The position numbers and the translations under genes were made by a program. A stretch of 44,146 nt of DNA from Scenedesmus sp. ARA3. Taxonomy: Eukaryota > Chlorophyta > Chlorophyceae > Sphaeropleales > Scenedesmaceae. Where the stretch lies: assembly GCA_004335835.1 (NCBI GenBank), contig RWJK01001961.1, positions 5,734 to 49,879 of the forward strand, given 5' to 3'. This document shows, piece by piece, positions 31,001 through 43,394 of the stretch (positions within the stretch are counted from its first letter, which is position 1; each line of letters opens with the position of its first letter). The notes beneath the pieces were generated by a model that had not been told where the DNA came from, ran no database searches, and saw only the letters and a program-made list of their open reading frames with translations.

Positions 31001-32752
31001 CTTTGTACAGTTGGTCATCTTCCTACCCACCAGCAACGGGTATCTGCTGCCAATGTCGAATTTTTTTTGTGGGCACAGCGCCTGACACCACATGCAGGCA
31101 GATCAATGCCAGGGATGAAGTTGAGCTGCGGCGCTGGCCATGCTATGACGATGCTTACGTCCCTCCTGATGGTGGTGGCAACAACAGCGTCATCACATAC
31201 CTCAAACGGGGACAGACCGTGACATACAACAACACCGGCAGCCAGCAGACAAGCGTGTGTGGCAAGCCGCCCATGGAAGGGGTTGAGCCAATGTGCTGGA
31301 TAGCAGTCAAGACTGCTACAGGACAGGAGGGCTTCATACCGGCTGCCCAGGGAGATTTTGCAGATGCCTTCTGCAATCCTAAACCAACCACATACGCCGA
31401 GAGTCTTGTCATCCAGCCATGCGGTGCGTCACTAGAGGTCCTAGGACAGTATATGCTCGGTGTAGTGCTTGTTGGTTGGTGCATGCTTCTAGCTAAATGC
31501 ACAGACGCGTGTCATGCAGTTTGCGGTGAGCGACATCACCAGCATCATGTTGCATGTGACGTATGGCAAGGCTCGCTCAGCGCTTTACCGATGGCTAACC
31601 AGCGCTGATCGTCTTCCGACTGTTCACATGCATGCCTTGTTTGCCTTTGCAGCTGGGGAGTTGTATGCTGAGTGTCGGCAAGTCACGGCTGCAGCCGGAC
31701 TTATCGTGTGCCTCTCTCCATGCGGGGACATTGTGTCTCCGACTGTGCGCATACCAAAGTGTGGAAACTTCGAGTACATTGTGGGCAGCAACGTTACCAG
31801 GTCCTGCTCAAACACACCAAGTTGCTGGGGCATGATCCGCTATCGCAACGATGAGCAGTTGCTGCAGGTTGGGTGGGTGCAGGTGTCATCTGTGTCATGC
31901 ACAGCTACAGGCGCTGCCAACGTGGCTGATTGTGGAGCTGCTGCTTGCAGGCCGGCAGGTGAGAGGCGGCTGTCAACGTCTTGCTGGTTGACTTGGCAAA
32001 ACATACTAGCGCATTACAGGTGTACACATCTGCGTCAACGCAGGCAGAAGTAGGACAGCGGCTCGTCTGAGGTTCTAGGACAACAAACATGTCAATGAAA
32101 CAGTTGCTGTGATGACCTGCAGGCACTGCATGCCGCCAAGTCATCTCCAACGCTGCCCGCACAATGCGGGCAAAGCCCTGCCAGAACGCAACAGCACTGC
32201 GGGTGCTGCCAAAGAATGCCGTGTTTAACTACTGGGGAGCAGACTACAAGATCTCCAGCACATGTTCAACAGTGACAGGTTCAAACATATATGACGGCTT
32301 TTGCTGGGTGAAGGCCACCTATGGAAAGACCGTTGGCTGGCTGCCAGCTGGATACATTGGCAACAGGCTCACCTCTGCTTTCTGTGACTACAACGGCACG
32401 AGCCCTGGTGAAGCATACGTCAGGTCCTTCTGTGGTGAGCTGCCGTGTGCTGCACAGCTGGGTTGCACTGTTACTGTGTGAGTCTGTGCATGTAAGAGGA
32501 TTAGGGCTTTGGCAACACTCACTGCTGTCAACAATACCTCAACTTCGTGCCGTGTGATGGTTTCTTTGAGCAGATTACTGTCTGGCCAAGAAGGTGCAGT
32601 GCCAGCAGAAGGAGTGCTACAAGCCCCGCACGTGCAACCCAGCAAACGGGCTCTGCTCTCCTTGGAAGCCCTTGCAAGCTGGAATGCGGTGTAAGAGTCA
32701 GCCCAATGGCAAGTGTAATGGGAGGGGCCAGTGCAAAGTGCGGCTTGGGTGA
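28082..32752 (+). CDS. Secreted protein with two RCC1-type propellers and SH3-like modules
   Basis: Exons 28082-30770, 31079-31423, 31653-31958, 32123-32434, 32574-32752 (stop 32750-32752); 1276 residues; every intron is phase 1. A signal peptide (GNLGLSLACIVKVLVWLLA) is followed by 14 RCC1-like blades of the form HTCAV-x-ARCWG-x-GQLGDGT, seven (residues 55-400), a linker, then seven more (420-773): two complete seven-bladed propellers, each blade with a likely Cys-Cys bridge. Four SH3b-like modules follow, three of them starting CRQV or CRQI, with CWIEVIYNGTRGWI or CWVKATYGKTVGWL (last part of exon 1, exons 2-4). Exon 5 is a Cys-rich knot (CNPANGLCSPW, CNGRGQC). The start is chosen by the signal peptide and by the paralog; an acceptor ending at 28057 points to a 5' UTR intron. 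Probably extracellular or cell-wall associated; ligand unknown. Confidence 0.88.
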
Positions 32753-33009
32753 CCTGGGGCGCAGTACAAGCAGTTTCAACCACATCACATTTAGCACGAA
32801 TGCACTGAAACCCCTGGCAGTCATGCCAGTGCTTTCGGACTGTTTGTCCAAGCAGTGTATGATCCGGTGTGTATGCTTAGCTCAGACCATGAGCACTGTT
32901 CATTGGGCCACCCCCGAGTGGTACTGAGTGTCAATGACTGACGTTTGGCTACTGGTAGACGGGAGCGTGCGGAACACACCGCAACATGTAGGCCTAGGCA
33001 CACTACTGC

Positions 33010-33420
33010 GCCATACAGTGTGAGCTGTTGTGAGCGGAGGCTACTATTGTTGAGCTGTTGCACAGTGCGAGCTGCTTTTGTGAGATACTATGTTCTGTGA
33101 GCTACTATTTTGCGAGCTACTGTGATTTGAACTGCTGTGCTGTGAGCTATTGTGTTTTGAGCTACTGTTGTTGAGCTGTTGTGGGCTGCTGTTTTGTGAG
33201 CTACTGTTGTGAGCTACTGTTATGCGAGCTACTGCGCTGGGGGCTACTGTGCTGAGAGCTACTGTGCTGTAAACACAGTGCATAAACTCATGAGGTATTA
33301 TGCTGAGAGCTACCGTGTTGTGAGCTGCTGTTGTGAGCCACGATTTGTGACCTGTTGTGTTGTGTTGTGAGCTGTTGGGAGCTAGTTTCGTAAGCTACTG
33401 TGTTGTGAGCTCATGTTGTC
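33010..33420. repeat. Degenerate gagctactgt minisatellite
   Basis: About 25 imperfect units of 12-16 bp around gtgagctactgt lie downstream of the first RCC1 gene. A TGTAA word at 33268-33272 inside it is a possible polyadenylation signal. No counterpart is seen at the same place downstream of the second gene. Confidence 0.8.
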
Positions 33421-35905
33421 TGCTGTCGGTACTGCCTTGTCAGGAAATATGAGGGAAGTTGCTTACATGTGGATCCTGGCACAGATGTACATGATGTGCG
33501 CCAAAACAGGATGAATGCATGGTCTAGCAATCAGCGACTGGCAAAGCGCTGCCTTTGCCTAACGAAGGAAAAGGGAGCTGTGCACAGGCGCTGTACCCGT
33601 GTGAGAGAAGGCCACTGCATGCCTTGCTGGCACACGCCAGCACGTGCGGCTGACATATACAAGCTGGGCACTCCACACACACCCTCTTAGCCTCAACTTA
33701 CCCAGGAGCTGCAGAGCTGCCTGGGTAGTCACTCACTCACTCGCTCACTGGGCACTGTAGCCCATGCACGCATGTTTGCTGCATGCACTGATTGACAGCC
33801 TTGCCTGCTGTTTGAAGGATTTGTACATCGATAGCTATGTGGATGTCATGTGGTATTGATACCACAGCTCAGCATGTGTACTTTGCTCTCATGTGATCTG
33901 GCAACCCCACGCTCAACAGCTAGGAGGCTGCAGCAGGTGAATGTGCCAACCGTAGGCAGCTGGTGACTCTCTGAAGGCCACGTTGGCCTGCTGGCACATA
34001 GAGTAGCCTGCTCATGTCATCGCAGCCTCAACGCCAGCTGCGGAGCATGTTCTTGATGCACAGTAGTGCTTGTGACGGGCCAGGTGCTCTGGATGCATGG
34101 ACGCCATCGGCAAGTGCTTGGCAATCCCTATGCTGCAAATGACTGGATCAGCTGCATGGCCACTGGCAACCCCGCTGTGCGCTCTTTGCCCAGGCCGGGT
34201 GGCTTGCAATTGCATGCTGTTTGAGTGCTGGCTGCAACCAGATTTGCGTTGAGCGTCATTGCAACCAGAAGATGGGCAGCTAGAGCAGCAATCGCAACGC
34301 AAGACACGTGCAAGGCTGTATATCGCTATGCGCGCCTGATGTCCTTGGTTTGGATGTGTGGGTGCGCCTCACTGTATCCAAGCGTGTGTGCTGCCGAGAA
34401 CTGAAGCGCGTCCATTTGATCTTGCTTGCGCTAGCAGAGCTAGCCATGCTGACAGTGCTGTTGAAAGGAGCTGAACATAGGGTCCTGCCAATAGCTTTAG
34501 TGCTCATACAGGGGTGCTTCCTGGACATGTAACAAGTATTGGATGCCCTGCACCTGCAACACGATGACGGTTTTTCATCCAAGCATGCCCAGAAATTCCT
34601 TGAAGTTTTGCTGTACACGTACGCGATGTGTGTTGATGCCTCATGGTGTGTACGCAACACATATTGCCAAAGACAGCTGCAGCAGCCCATAACCCAGGCC
34701 ACGACATCCTGCATGCATGCATTTGGTTGCTTGTTTCTGCCAGCGTCAAACATGCGGCCTGGTACAACAGTGCCACTTTAGCACGCACCACTGTAGCATT
34801 CTGGTATTGCTAGGAGCACCACACGGTGCCAGCTGGGTGATGCTGTGATTAGGATAGCTCAGCCGCGCACCAGCTGCATGGGAAGTGCAATCTTGTACCC
34901 CTGCGGTATGTGCTGCCAGCCGAGGAGCATGACAGCATTGATTGGGGCGATGCAGTGCAAACGAACTAGCCCCATGTGTGCGCTGTGCCAGCCGCCAGAG
35001 CTGTGCAGCAGCGTTGCTGGTGTGATCGGACGCTGCTAGCACAGCGCTGCGCCCTCATATGATGTCACATCGGAACCTTTGCAGGCTGCGTGTTTCCAGC
35101 ACCTGGCAGCCGATAACATGCGTGCTTTGCACTTGTACATGCTTGGCATGGAGGCTGCCCAGCGTGCATGTGCTGACACCACTTGTAGCTCTTGAACGCC
35201 ACCCCTCCCGGTTGGCTGCACTGCCGCTGCTGCTGGTGTCACTGCCTGCTACTGCCGCTGGTGTCACTGCCTGCTGCTGCCGCAAGTGTCACTGCCTGCT
35301 GCTGCTGCTGCTGCTGCTGTTGCTGCTGCTTCTGCTGCTGTCACTGCTGTTAATGCCTGCTGCTGCTGCCAGCCTCGAGGAGCTGCTCGACATGCAACGA
35401 CAGGAGACGCCCTCAGCGTGACCAGCTGCAACAGCAAGTAGGGGCACAGGCAGCAATCAAGAAACACGGTGACAGCCAGCTATACCTCCACTCCACTTCA
35501 GCAACAGGGCAGGCTGGCACGTGAATTGCTGGCACAACAGTACTCCGCCTTTGAAGTGAAACATACGCAAAGGCAGCGCACGCACAAACACCAGGGGTGT
35601 GCTGGCTGGTGAGAGCATGGAATGTCAGCAGCGTAAGACAAACATGCACTGATTCCACTGCTCACCTTGCAGCCGGGCCCAGCTGCCCGGGCAGCGGCAC
35701 TGCCTCACCCTGAGAGCGTCAGACACACGCATGCGCACGTGTCATTTATGAAGCACAAGTATGTCAGACCCACTCATGAACCACAGGAGCAGTGCTGTTT
35801 CTCACACACGTATGTTATACCGCATGACACCTGTCACAGGTGTGGGACAGTGATGGGGACAGGCTCTGGAGTACCTCTGAGAGGCGGGCTCCAATCAGTA
35901 ACTGG
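33421..35905. other. Intergenic region between the RCC1 paralogs
   Basis: No complete gene. 33926-34310 is duplicated at 43900-44146 (see below). 35085-35195 reads, after a good tttgcag acceptor, AACFQHLAADNMRALHLYML and on to a stop (37 codons): a plausible last exon of an unknown gene whose other exons could not be found. 35295-35345 is a CTG tract. An inverted repeat acacctgtcacaggtgt lies at 35829-35845. Confidence 0.35.
34028..34090 (-). pseudogene. Decayed copy of a minus-strand terminal exon
   Basis: The minus strand reads GPSQALLCIKNMLRSWR then stop (34030-34028). It matches the better preserved version at 44005-44146 (GLSQAVLLYIKILLHSSELD and stop) in the duplicated block. Loss of the last residues and substitutions suggest that this copy is no longer under selection. 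Confidence 0.35.
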
Positions 35906-37400
35906 TTCTGACAACAGTGTCACAAAAATGTGCGTACCGGGTTTCTTCTTAAACGGCATAGGTTTGACTCTTCAACAGATATCGCTTGTTGTATGATCTT
36001 TATACAGCATCCCTGATGCAGGTCGATACGTGCATCGTGCGTGTGTGACAAACGGGTAGCAGCTGTGGTCCAGGGCGAAAGCAACATCTCCAGCCACGAG
36101 TTACAACTCTAATAGACATAGTAAATTAATTGGTCGAAACGTGCTTGACCAGCGGACGACAGGAGTTGCTTACGGGAGCTTTGTGTTCGGGTGAGTCTTT
36201 ACTTCGCATGTGGCGTATCGCAGTTGATCCGGGGCATATACAAGAGATTAATGCAAACACAATTTCTGACTGACACTGTTGATGTGGTGTTTGAGCTCTG
36301 AAGGTTGCACAGCAAGTGTTTTTCTAGGGGGGCTGCAGCGCTTCGCTCTGGGAAGTTCCAGGTCCTGATGGCGTTCCGTGGATACGCAGCAATTGCACGG
36401 GACTTTCAACCGTGACTGAAATGCTTCCGGGAGCTTGCCGATATTTTTTCCAAAAACTACTGCCTCGAGGCTGTGGTCAGGTCATCCGCATAATCCCCAG
36501 TGTCCACTTACGCTCGTGACAAGTAGGTTTTCATTGCTCATGTTCTTGAGAATGCGGTAACGTCGCGAAAAAGGAGCAGACACACGGCTTGAGAAGCCCA
36601 GGCACTCAGTGCCTGCCAGTGACTATAGTCACCGCCAGTAGCTACTGGCAGTGACCGTCACTACTGGCAGTGACTGCCAGCTGCTCATGTGCCACATGAG
36701 CCATCAGTGATCGGGCACCTAGGTAACAGCTTCAAGACCTGTTAGGCACATCTAGAGCTAGATGTGCATGTTTGCAGCAACTGGAAAGGCATTCATAGCT
36801 GCTGCAGCAGGTGCTTTCTCCGCTGCTGCTGCAGCTGTCACAGCAGCAGCGGCTGCTGTGTTTGTCTTCAGCGCTGCAGGAGACAAGCAGGCGGGCGCCA
36901 GCAGCAGGTTGAGCAGCTGATGCTGCCTAGCAAGCCAGCAGCAGGCAGCCAAGCAGCAGCAAGCGCAACCTGCTTCCAAAAGGCAGCAGCAGTGGCAGAT
37001 TCTGATCAGGCATAAAAGGCAGGAGATTGGTAGCACGCCACGGGATGCAGTAAGGCAGCAGGATGAAGTTGGTCATGACTCTGCTCCAAGCAAGCCGTAC
37101 GCTTTGACGGATCAACCATTGCTGCCATGTGCAGCTGCAGATCTAAGGCGATGGCCGTTGATTGCAATACTTGGAATAATCGCCCCTTGCATAAGGGGTG
37201 GTGTACCTCCTTTGCGGAGTGGACTTGGTAGTCATGTGTTAACGTAACTTTGGTGCTGCCGCCGCCTGCTGCCGGAACTGACGCCTGCTGCAGCCACCAC
37301 CGTTTGATAGTCACAACTCATCGTTGCTATAACTTACAGTGACTATGGTTGCTGCCTGAGCCAGCCGTCACCGTAACATGTTTGTTACAGTTTCGCCACG
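35906..37400. repeat. Segmental duplication, copy B (upstream of second RCC1 gene)
   Basis: Counterpart of 26125-27600, offset about 9.78 kb. The near-identical block is 36757-36980. Between 36600 and 36700 copy B has gained a cluster of short inverted repeats (ccagtagctactgg; ggcagtgaccgtcactactgg). Confidence 0.88.
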
Positions 37401-38058
37401 CCAGTGTAATCCTGTTGTCGCTTTGTTCTCATGTATGCCCCCTCTACTGCTGTAGCTACATCTAGATGACTGCAGCTGCACAAATGACAGCTTTCAGCTG
37501 TGCTGCTGGTACAGAAATAAAAAGTGAAAGTGTCTACGCTCTTTGTTCAAAGAGCGGGAGTAACGGAGAGCAAAGGACACGGCCATAACTTCCAATGACA
37601 GGGTTACATCACTACCTCCTAGGGGTCTAGTACGACTGTGCTGCTAATACATATGTTTGTACACACTCCCTCAGTTACAATTAGAGAGAGGATAGTTACA
37701 TGTGGGTCCTGGCACCATCTTGGATGGTGTGAGCCACAACAGGTTTTACAGGATTTACAATGTGCAGCCTCGACGCACAGGATCAGCAGCTGCCTGACCA
37801 CTGCTACGTCCTGCTGAGCTCCTGCTGCTGCTGCTGCTGTACTGGGGTCACCCCGTCTACACAAATAATTCATGTCCATCAGTGATTGCCGAGTTTTGGC
37901 CATGAGCATGTGCGTGGCTGGGCGCCCAGCCATTCGGTATAAGGCAGCACTGCTAGTGTGGTCATTCATCTTTGCAATTTGTCTGTCTAAAAGCACCTGC
38001 ATGCTGTTTCCGTGCCGACCATGCACTGCAGGTACAATACGAGTCAAAACACATACTC
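37401..38058. other. 5' flank of the second RCC1 gene
   Basis: No separate gene. 37380-37520 resembles 27640-27770 of copy A. An acceptor ending at 38031, 27 bases before the start codon, matches the position of the 28057 acceptor in copy A, supporting a conserved 5' UTR intron. Confidence 0.5.
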
Positions 38059-41000
38059 ATGGGGTGGATCACACGCTCGTCGCTTTTGCGCGCAATCATC
38101 ATAGGTTGGGTTTGGTTGTTGACCAGAGCAGCTTCGGAGGCTGCAATTAGTGAGCCTGTGGGCAATGTAAATGACTTCAGTAACACCTCCAATGTTTGCA
38201 ATGGTGTGGCTGAGGTAGACGGTGGAAGTGGGTACACGTGTTCGGTCCTCAAAAATGGCTCTGCACAGTGCTGGGGGTTGAATGAATACGGCGAGCTTGG
38301 TGATGGCACCACGACTGACAGCATCGTGCCTGTGGTGGTGTCAGGCTTGAGCAGTGTGCGCAGCATCGCCGCTGGTGGCAGTGACACATGCGCAGTTCGA
38401 ACTGATGGCACTGCACGCTGCTGGGGTCGAAATGACCTTGGCCAGCTGGGTGATGGCAGGACCACTGACAGCAAGGTGCCTGTGGTTGTGTCAGGCTTGA
38501 GCAATGTGCGCAGCATATCTACTGCGTTCTGCCACACATGTGCAGTGCTGTGGGATGGCACTGCACGCTGTTGGGGATGTAACATGCTCGGCCAATTGGG
38601 TGATGGCACCACCACTGACAGCAAGGTGCCTATGCTTGTGCCAGGCTTGGATAACTTGACCGACTGCGTCAGCATCACCACTGGCGGTTTCTTTACATGT
38701 GCACTTTTTGACGATGGCACTGTGCGCTGCTGGGGATATAATTATCACGGCCAGCTGGGTGATGGCACTACCACGGACAGTAACGTGCCTGTGCTAGTGT
38801 CGGGCTTGAGCAATGTGAGCAGCATTAGCGCTGGTGATCATCATACATGCGCAGTTATGGAGGATGGCACTGCACGCTGCTGGGGAGACAATTACTACGG
38901 CCAGCTGGGTGATGGCACCACCACTGACAGCAAAGTGCCCGTTGTGGTGTCGGGCTTGAGCAATGTGTACGGCATCTCCGCTGGAGGTGGACGCACGTGT
39001 GCAGTTTTGGTTGATGGAACGGCTCACTGCTGGGGAGATACTACATCAGAGCAGCTAGGCGATGGCAACTACACTACAAGGGCAGAGCAAGTGGGCTTGA
39101 GGAACGTGCGCAGCATATCCTCTGGCCGGGATCACACGTGCGCAGTACTGGACGATGGCACTGCACGCTGCTGGGGACACAACGTTGTGGGTCAGCTGGG
39201 CGATGGCACCACCATTGGCAGCACAGTGCCTGTGGTGGTGTCTGGATGTGAGCCAGCTTTAAGCACCAGCAACTACACTGAGTGCCGCCAGGTCATCCAT
39301 TTTGAGGCCCTGACGATGTACAGCAAGCCTTGCAAGTATGCCACTCCTCTGAAGGTGGCCATTGCCCCATGCCAGCGCTTTGAGTACCTTGCTGCAGCCA
39401 AACCACAGGTCAGCGACTGTGCGAGCGAAGATGGACTCAGCTGCTGGATTGAAGTAATCTACAATGGCACCCACGGCTGGATTGTAGCTGGCTTAGGCGC
39501 TAGCTGTGCAGGCAACAGCCTCCCAAGTGACGTGGCCCTGGTGGCGTACTGCCCTGCCTGTCGCGTTCAAGGTGAACACGACGTGTTTAGCGCACCTGCT
39601 GATAGTATGTTGGAACTGCCCTGCAGTCTTGGATGCAGCTGCCTGTGCTTCTGTAAGGCTGTGCATGCAGCTGTTGTGCTTGTCTGAAGCTGTGCATGCA
39701 ACTGACGTGCTTGTTTGAGGCTGTGCATGCTGTTGTTTTGCTTGGCCACGGCTGAGCATGCAGCTTAGCAGAAATAAAGGACGTGCCTGCTGCCGCCAAT
39801 GCCTGCCGCAGAGCCCCCAAGCACCTGCCGGCAGGTCACCCACAATGAGACGCTGACTTTGAAGCGGGATCCGTGCTTCGGCTCTGCAACTGTCTTTGTC
39901 AACAACACCCCCGCGGAGCTCGTGCGTGGCGACACATTCAGCTACATCAACAATGACAGCATGCAGACATCCATGTGCAAGATCGGCGCTGCATCTGACC
40001 CCCCTGGCAGCACTTTGTGTTGGGTTCAGGGCAGCTACAAGGGGGTGGTTGGGTGGCTGCCTGTAGCCAGAGGAACCTTCAAGGATGCTTTCTGCTCTGC
40101 GGACCCACAAGCAGCACAGAGCTTTGTGACAGATTCTTGTGGTGAGTGAGGCCAGCGGCAGTCAGCACAACAGAGGTTGATGGCACGCGTTCCATTTTGG
40201 TTGCTGCTCAGCTGAACAGCACTTTGTGTTGAGTTTGGCGACCTTGGCAGATAGATTTCATCACCACTACAGCGGGTATGATGTTGTCTCGTGCTCTGCA
40301 GTGTGCCCGCCAGGGTGTGGGGTGCTCCATGTCAGCCCTATGCGCCTGGCTCCTATGCGCTCTTTTAGCATGCTTCTCTGCTTGCAGTCAATGCGTCCGC
40401 GGCAATCATGGGTTGCAGGACGCAGCATCGCTTTTACAGCAGGCTCAGGTGTGGCTGCTGGCTTTCTTCCTGCAAAACATTTATGTGCACAAAGTCTGAT
40501 GCTGAACATGCTGCATTTCAGCTGCACTCACAATCACCCCACATTCTGCTGTTGTAGCATGTGTTGGCCTCCCAACAGCTGCAAAGCCAATCAACAGCCT
40601 TGGCTGGCCACTGCGTTGCAAAGGCATGGGACATGGTGCCACTTGCACTGCTGCATGCAAGAGCGGCTTTGCTGGTATCCCTCTGCTGCCGCGAGTCACT
40701 TGTATCAGCGGAAGATGGTCCACAACCGTCAAAGGGCAGTGTAGGCTGCAAGGTGTGTGTCTGCTAGGTTGTGCACTATCAGTCACCAGTTTGCTGTGGA
40801 AATGCCCACCCCACAGAGATGTTTCCAGTGCAGTAGGTGTAGCTGGCATGACATGTGCAGTTGGTGCAATGCTGCATTTGGCTCAGCGTGAGCACAAGTC
40901 CGGCCCGCGCAGCAAAGCTTCCATTTGCTTGCTGCAGAGAACATCCAGTCTGCTGGCCAACTTATACGGGTTGCATGCAAGTGATTACCAACTTGTCAAT

Positions 41001-43310
41001 GCTTATGATGCGCTAGTACTGTTTGGCCTCTGGGCTCGCAACGCTGCTGATGTTTATATCTGTGGGCAATCAAATGTGCCATGGTTGGGCTTGCTGCTGC
41101 ACACAGGACCATGTGGCTCATACAACCTGCTCTTGGATGTTGATCTAAGGGGCGGGGATTTGCCTCTGTCTTCAAATGGTAAAGCTGTCAGCGCTCAAGC
41201 AGACTGTCGCAAGCTTGCACTTCTACACCAAGATGCACAACCTTCACCTTTGATGCTGCTGTCAGTAAGGCCTGCTGGTTGAAAGGACCTGATGTTGTGG
41301 CTGTGCCTTATGAAGGAGCTGTCGCCGGCCAGCTGCTGAGCCAGCCGCCAGCTATGGGCCTCTGCAATGGCTCAGGAGATCCTTGCCAGGCAAAGTTGTC
41401 ATCTGCTGTGGTACCTGGCACATGCAGTGACATTGGAGCTTGCATTCCCAACAGCTGTCCCAAGACATCGCTGAACGCGCCAGCAGCAGGAGCACGGGCC
41501 GTGCAGAGCGCCGCCATATCTTGTGACAGTGAGTACGTTTTTTGGAGCCAAGCCTTGATCATCAATGTTGATCATAATTTATTTGTGTTGACTAGTTTAT
41601 GCTCACCTTGATTGCGGCCAAAATCACACGTTTATCGTACAGTAGTATAGTATACTGCTTGCCTGTATGTAAACTCCTATAAAACATTGAAATGTAGTCA
41701 CAAGAATCTTTGATGTGTGACACCCCCTGGGGCCTGTCCCACGCTTACCCCTAACAGGTTATGATTGTGACACTGGGCTGCGGTTCTTGCGGAAAGTGTC
41801 TGCGGATGTTGGAGGAGTGTACATCAAGGGTAGCAAAATCGCCCCATATGTTTTTACGACCAAAATTGGGCAGATCCCCCCATGCTTCCCATTCCAGTTC
41901 ACTTGGCGAGAGGCAGACAGTGACTTGTTTGATGCCCAGGGCAGCCGTTGGATCAGGATCCTGTACTACAACATGGAAGGCTGGCTGCAGGTTACAGGGA
42001 CTTGGCCTGGATCAGCTGTGGTGCCACGATGGGACACTTCATGCGGTGAGGGGCAACTCTGTCGCACACCATGTTTGCAGTGGAACACTGTTCAAGTGAC
42101 TTGTTTAGGTGCTGGGTATAGCAGCGTCACTTGCTTGCAAGCTGCACATGTGAACCTTAATCCTTAAATCCAAACTTACATGTGAAACAAACTTCTGATT
42201 GTGTGACATCATGCTAGCAAGACATGTCGTTAACCTAGGCTACGCCGTTCCTTGCTTCAAAGCAGCTGCAGCCATGCACGATGTGTCCCTTTTGCACATG
42301 CTTCAGGAGCAGCAAGGAGAATGTGTGGAGGTTGGGGAGCTCTTGGCTACTGCATGAGCAAGAGTGATTGCCCATCTCTGGGTGTAGACGTTGATTACAA
42401 ATCCAATACCGTATGTGGTACAGGAGAAATCTGTTGTTTGCCAATGCTGGTGCGCCACACACAACCAAATACACAGCCTGTGCCTCGTGACTATACCTGC
42501 TACCAAAAGAAATATGCATATCTACGTAAGCTAGACCCAAGCTGGTCCAGACCACTGACCCAGCCCCAGCGCATAACACTGTACCTTTACGCAACGGAGG
42601 GCGGGGCAAACGCTGCTGACCTAGCGCACACTAAGTTTGGCGCGTACCAAGACAGTGCCATGGTGATTTGGTGGGCGTTGAATGATGGCTTTCCTGATCC
42701 TTTCTCGTGGTACTACCAGTGCAACTGTGCTGACGAAAGCGGCCACCAGGACTACAACAGGGACTGCATACCACACAACATCGATGGCAACTATCAAATC
42801 GGCTATGCTTGCCATATCAACACTTGGGCGACGTCCAAAAACCTCGCCAACGCCTTCATGTCTTTGTACGGCTTTGACATCACCCAGGATGCAGAGGTGG
42901 CTCGCATTGGCCAGCGGGTTCTCATGCGGTCCAAGCCGTACCGCTTGTCCCCTCTGCGGCGTTGGACGTTCCCTGTAGGCTCCCTCACTCACATGGCAAA
43001 CAGCATACGGGGCAACGAACCGTACGGCACATGCGGGCCCTACAAGATCACCAAGGGCACATCAGATGGCAGCTATGCTCCATGCTCATACCGGTTCTGG
43101 GTTGGGACGCTGGCACGTGACGCTCGCATTGGTGCCTTTGTCGAAGCGTTTCATTCAAACAGTGCCATGGTTTTTTGCTACGGAAAAACATCAGGTTGGT
43201 GTGCACCGTACAATACTGAAGCCAAGATAGCATACGGATCCAAGTTGATGTACGACATACTAAAAGCTTGGAAAGAGATATGGGAAGATCCACAAAACTT
43301 TGTACCCTGA
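38059..43310 (+). CDS. Secreted RCC1-propeller protein with SH3-like, Sushi and PAN modules
   Basis: Exons 38059-39571, 39812-40141, 40558-40752, 41107-41528, 41758-42045, 42307-43310 (stop 43308-43310); all introns phase 1; about 1250 residues. A signal peptide (LRAIIIGWVWLLTRAASEA) is followed by one seven-bladed RCC1 propeller (blades HTCAV-x-ARCWG, residues 48-398), then an SH3b-like module (CWIEVIYNGTHGWIVAG). Exon 2 is a second one (CWVQGSYKGVVGWLPVA). Exon 3 is a Sushi/CCP domain (GHGATCTAACKSGFAG, CISGRWSTTVKGQC). Exon 4 is a PAN/Apple domain (VDLRGGDLPLSSNGK, then TPRCTTFTFDAAVSKACWLK) broken by an apparent one-base deletion near 41214. Exon 5 is a third SH3-like module (WIRILYYNMEGWLQV). 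Exon 6 starts with a Cys-rich segment (GYCMSKSDC, VCGTGEICC) and ends in a 280-residue domain I do not recognise. Likely extracellular. The frameshift is either an assembly error or a lesion. Confidence 0.82.
39628..39765 (+). repeat. 31-bp minisatellite in intron 1 of second RCC1 gene
   Basis: ctgtgcatgcagctgttgtg and following bases recur at 39659, 39690, 39721 and 39752, exactly 31 bp apart, with a partial unit before. It lies in the intron 39572-39811. Confidence 0.9.
41205..41218 (+). other. Apparent one-base frameshift in the PAN exon
   Basis: Frame 41109-41213 reads a PAN start ending DCRKL. The rest of the same domain (C-x5-C-TTFTFD...CWLK) continues in a different frame from 41216. 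One extra T in aagcttgc would restore the C-x3-C-x5-C spacing typical of PAN/Apple domains and make the total coding length divisible by three. Confidence 0.75.
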
Positions 43311-43394
43311 GTATACCCAATGCCATGCTGCTTCACACCGCACCAACTCTGCAATGGTTTAGTCATGAATTGAGCAGTTGTTGGCTCCAACGGC

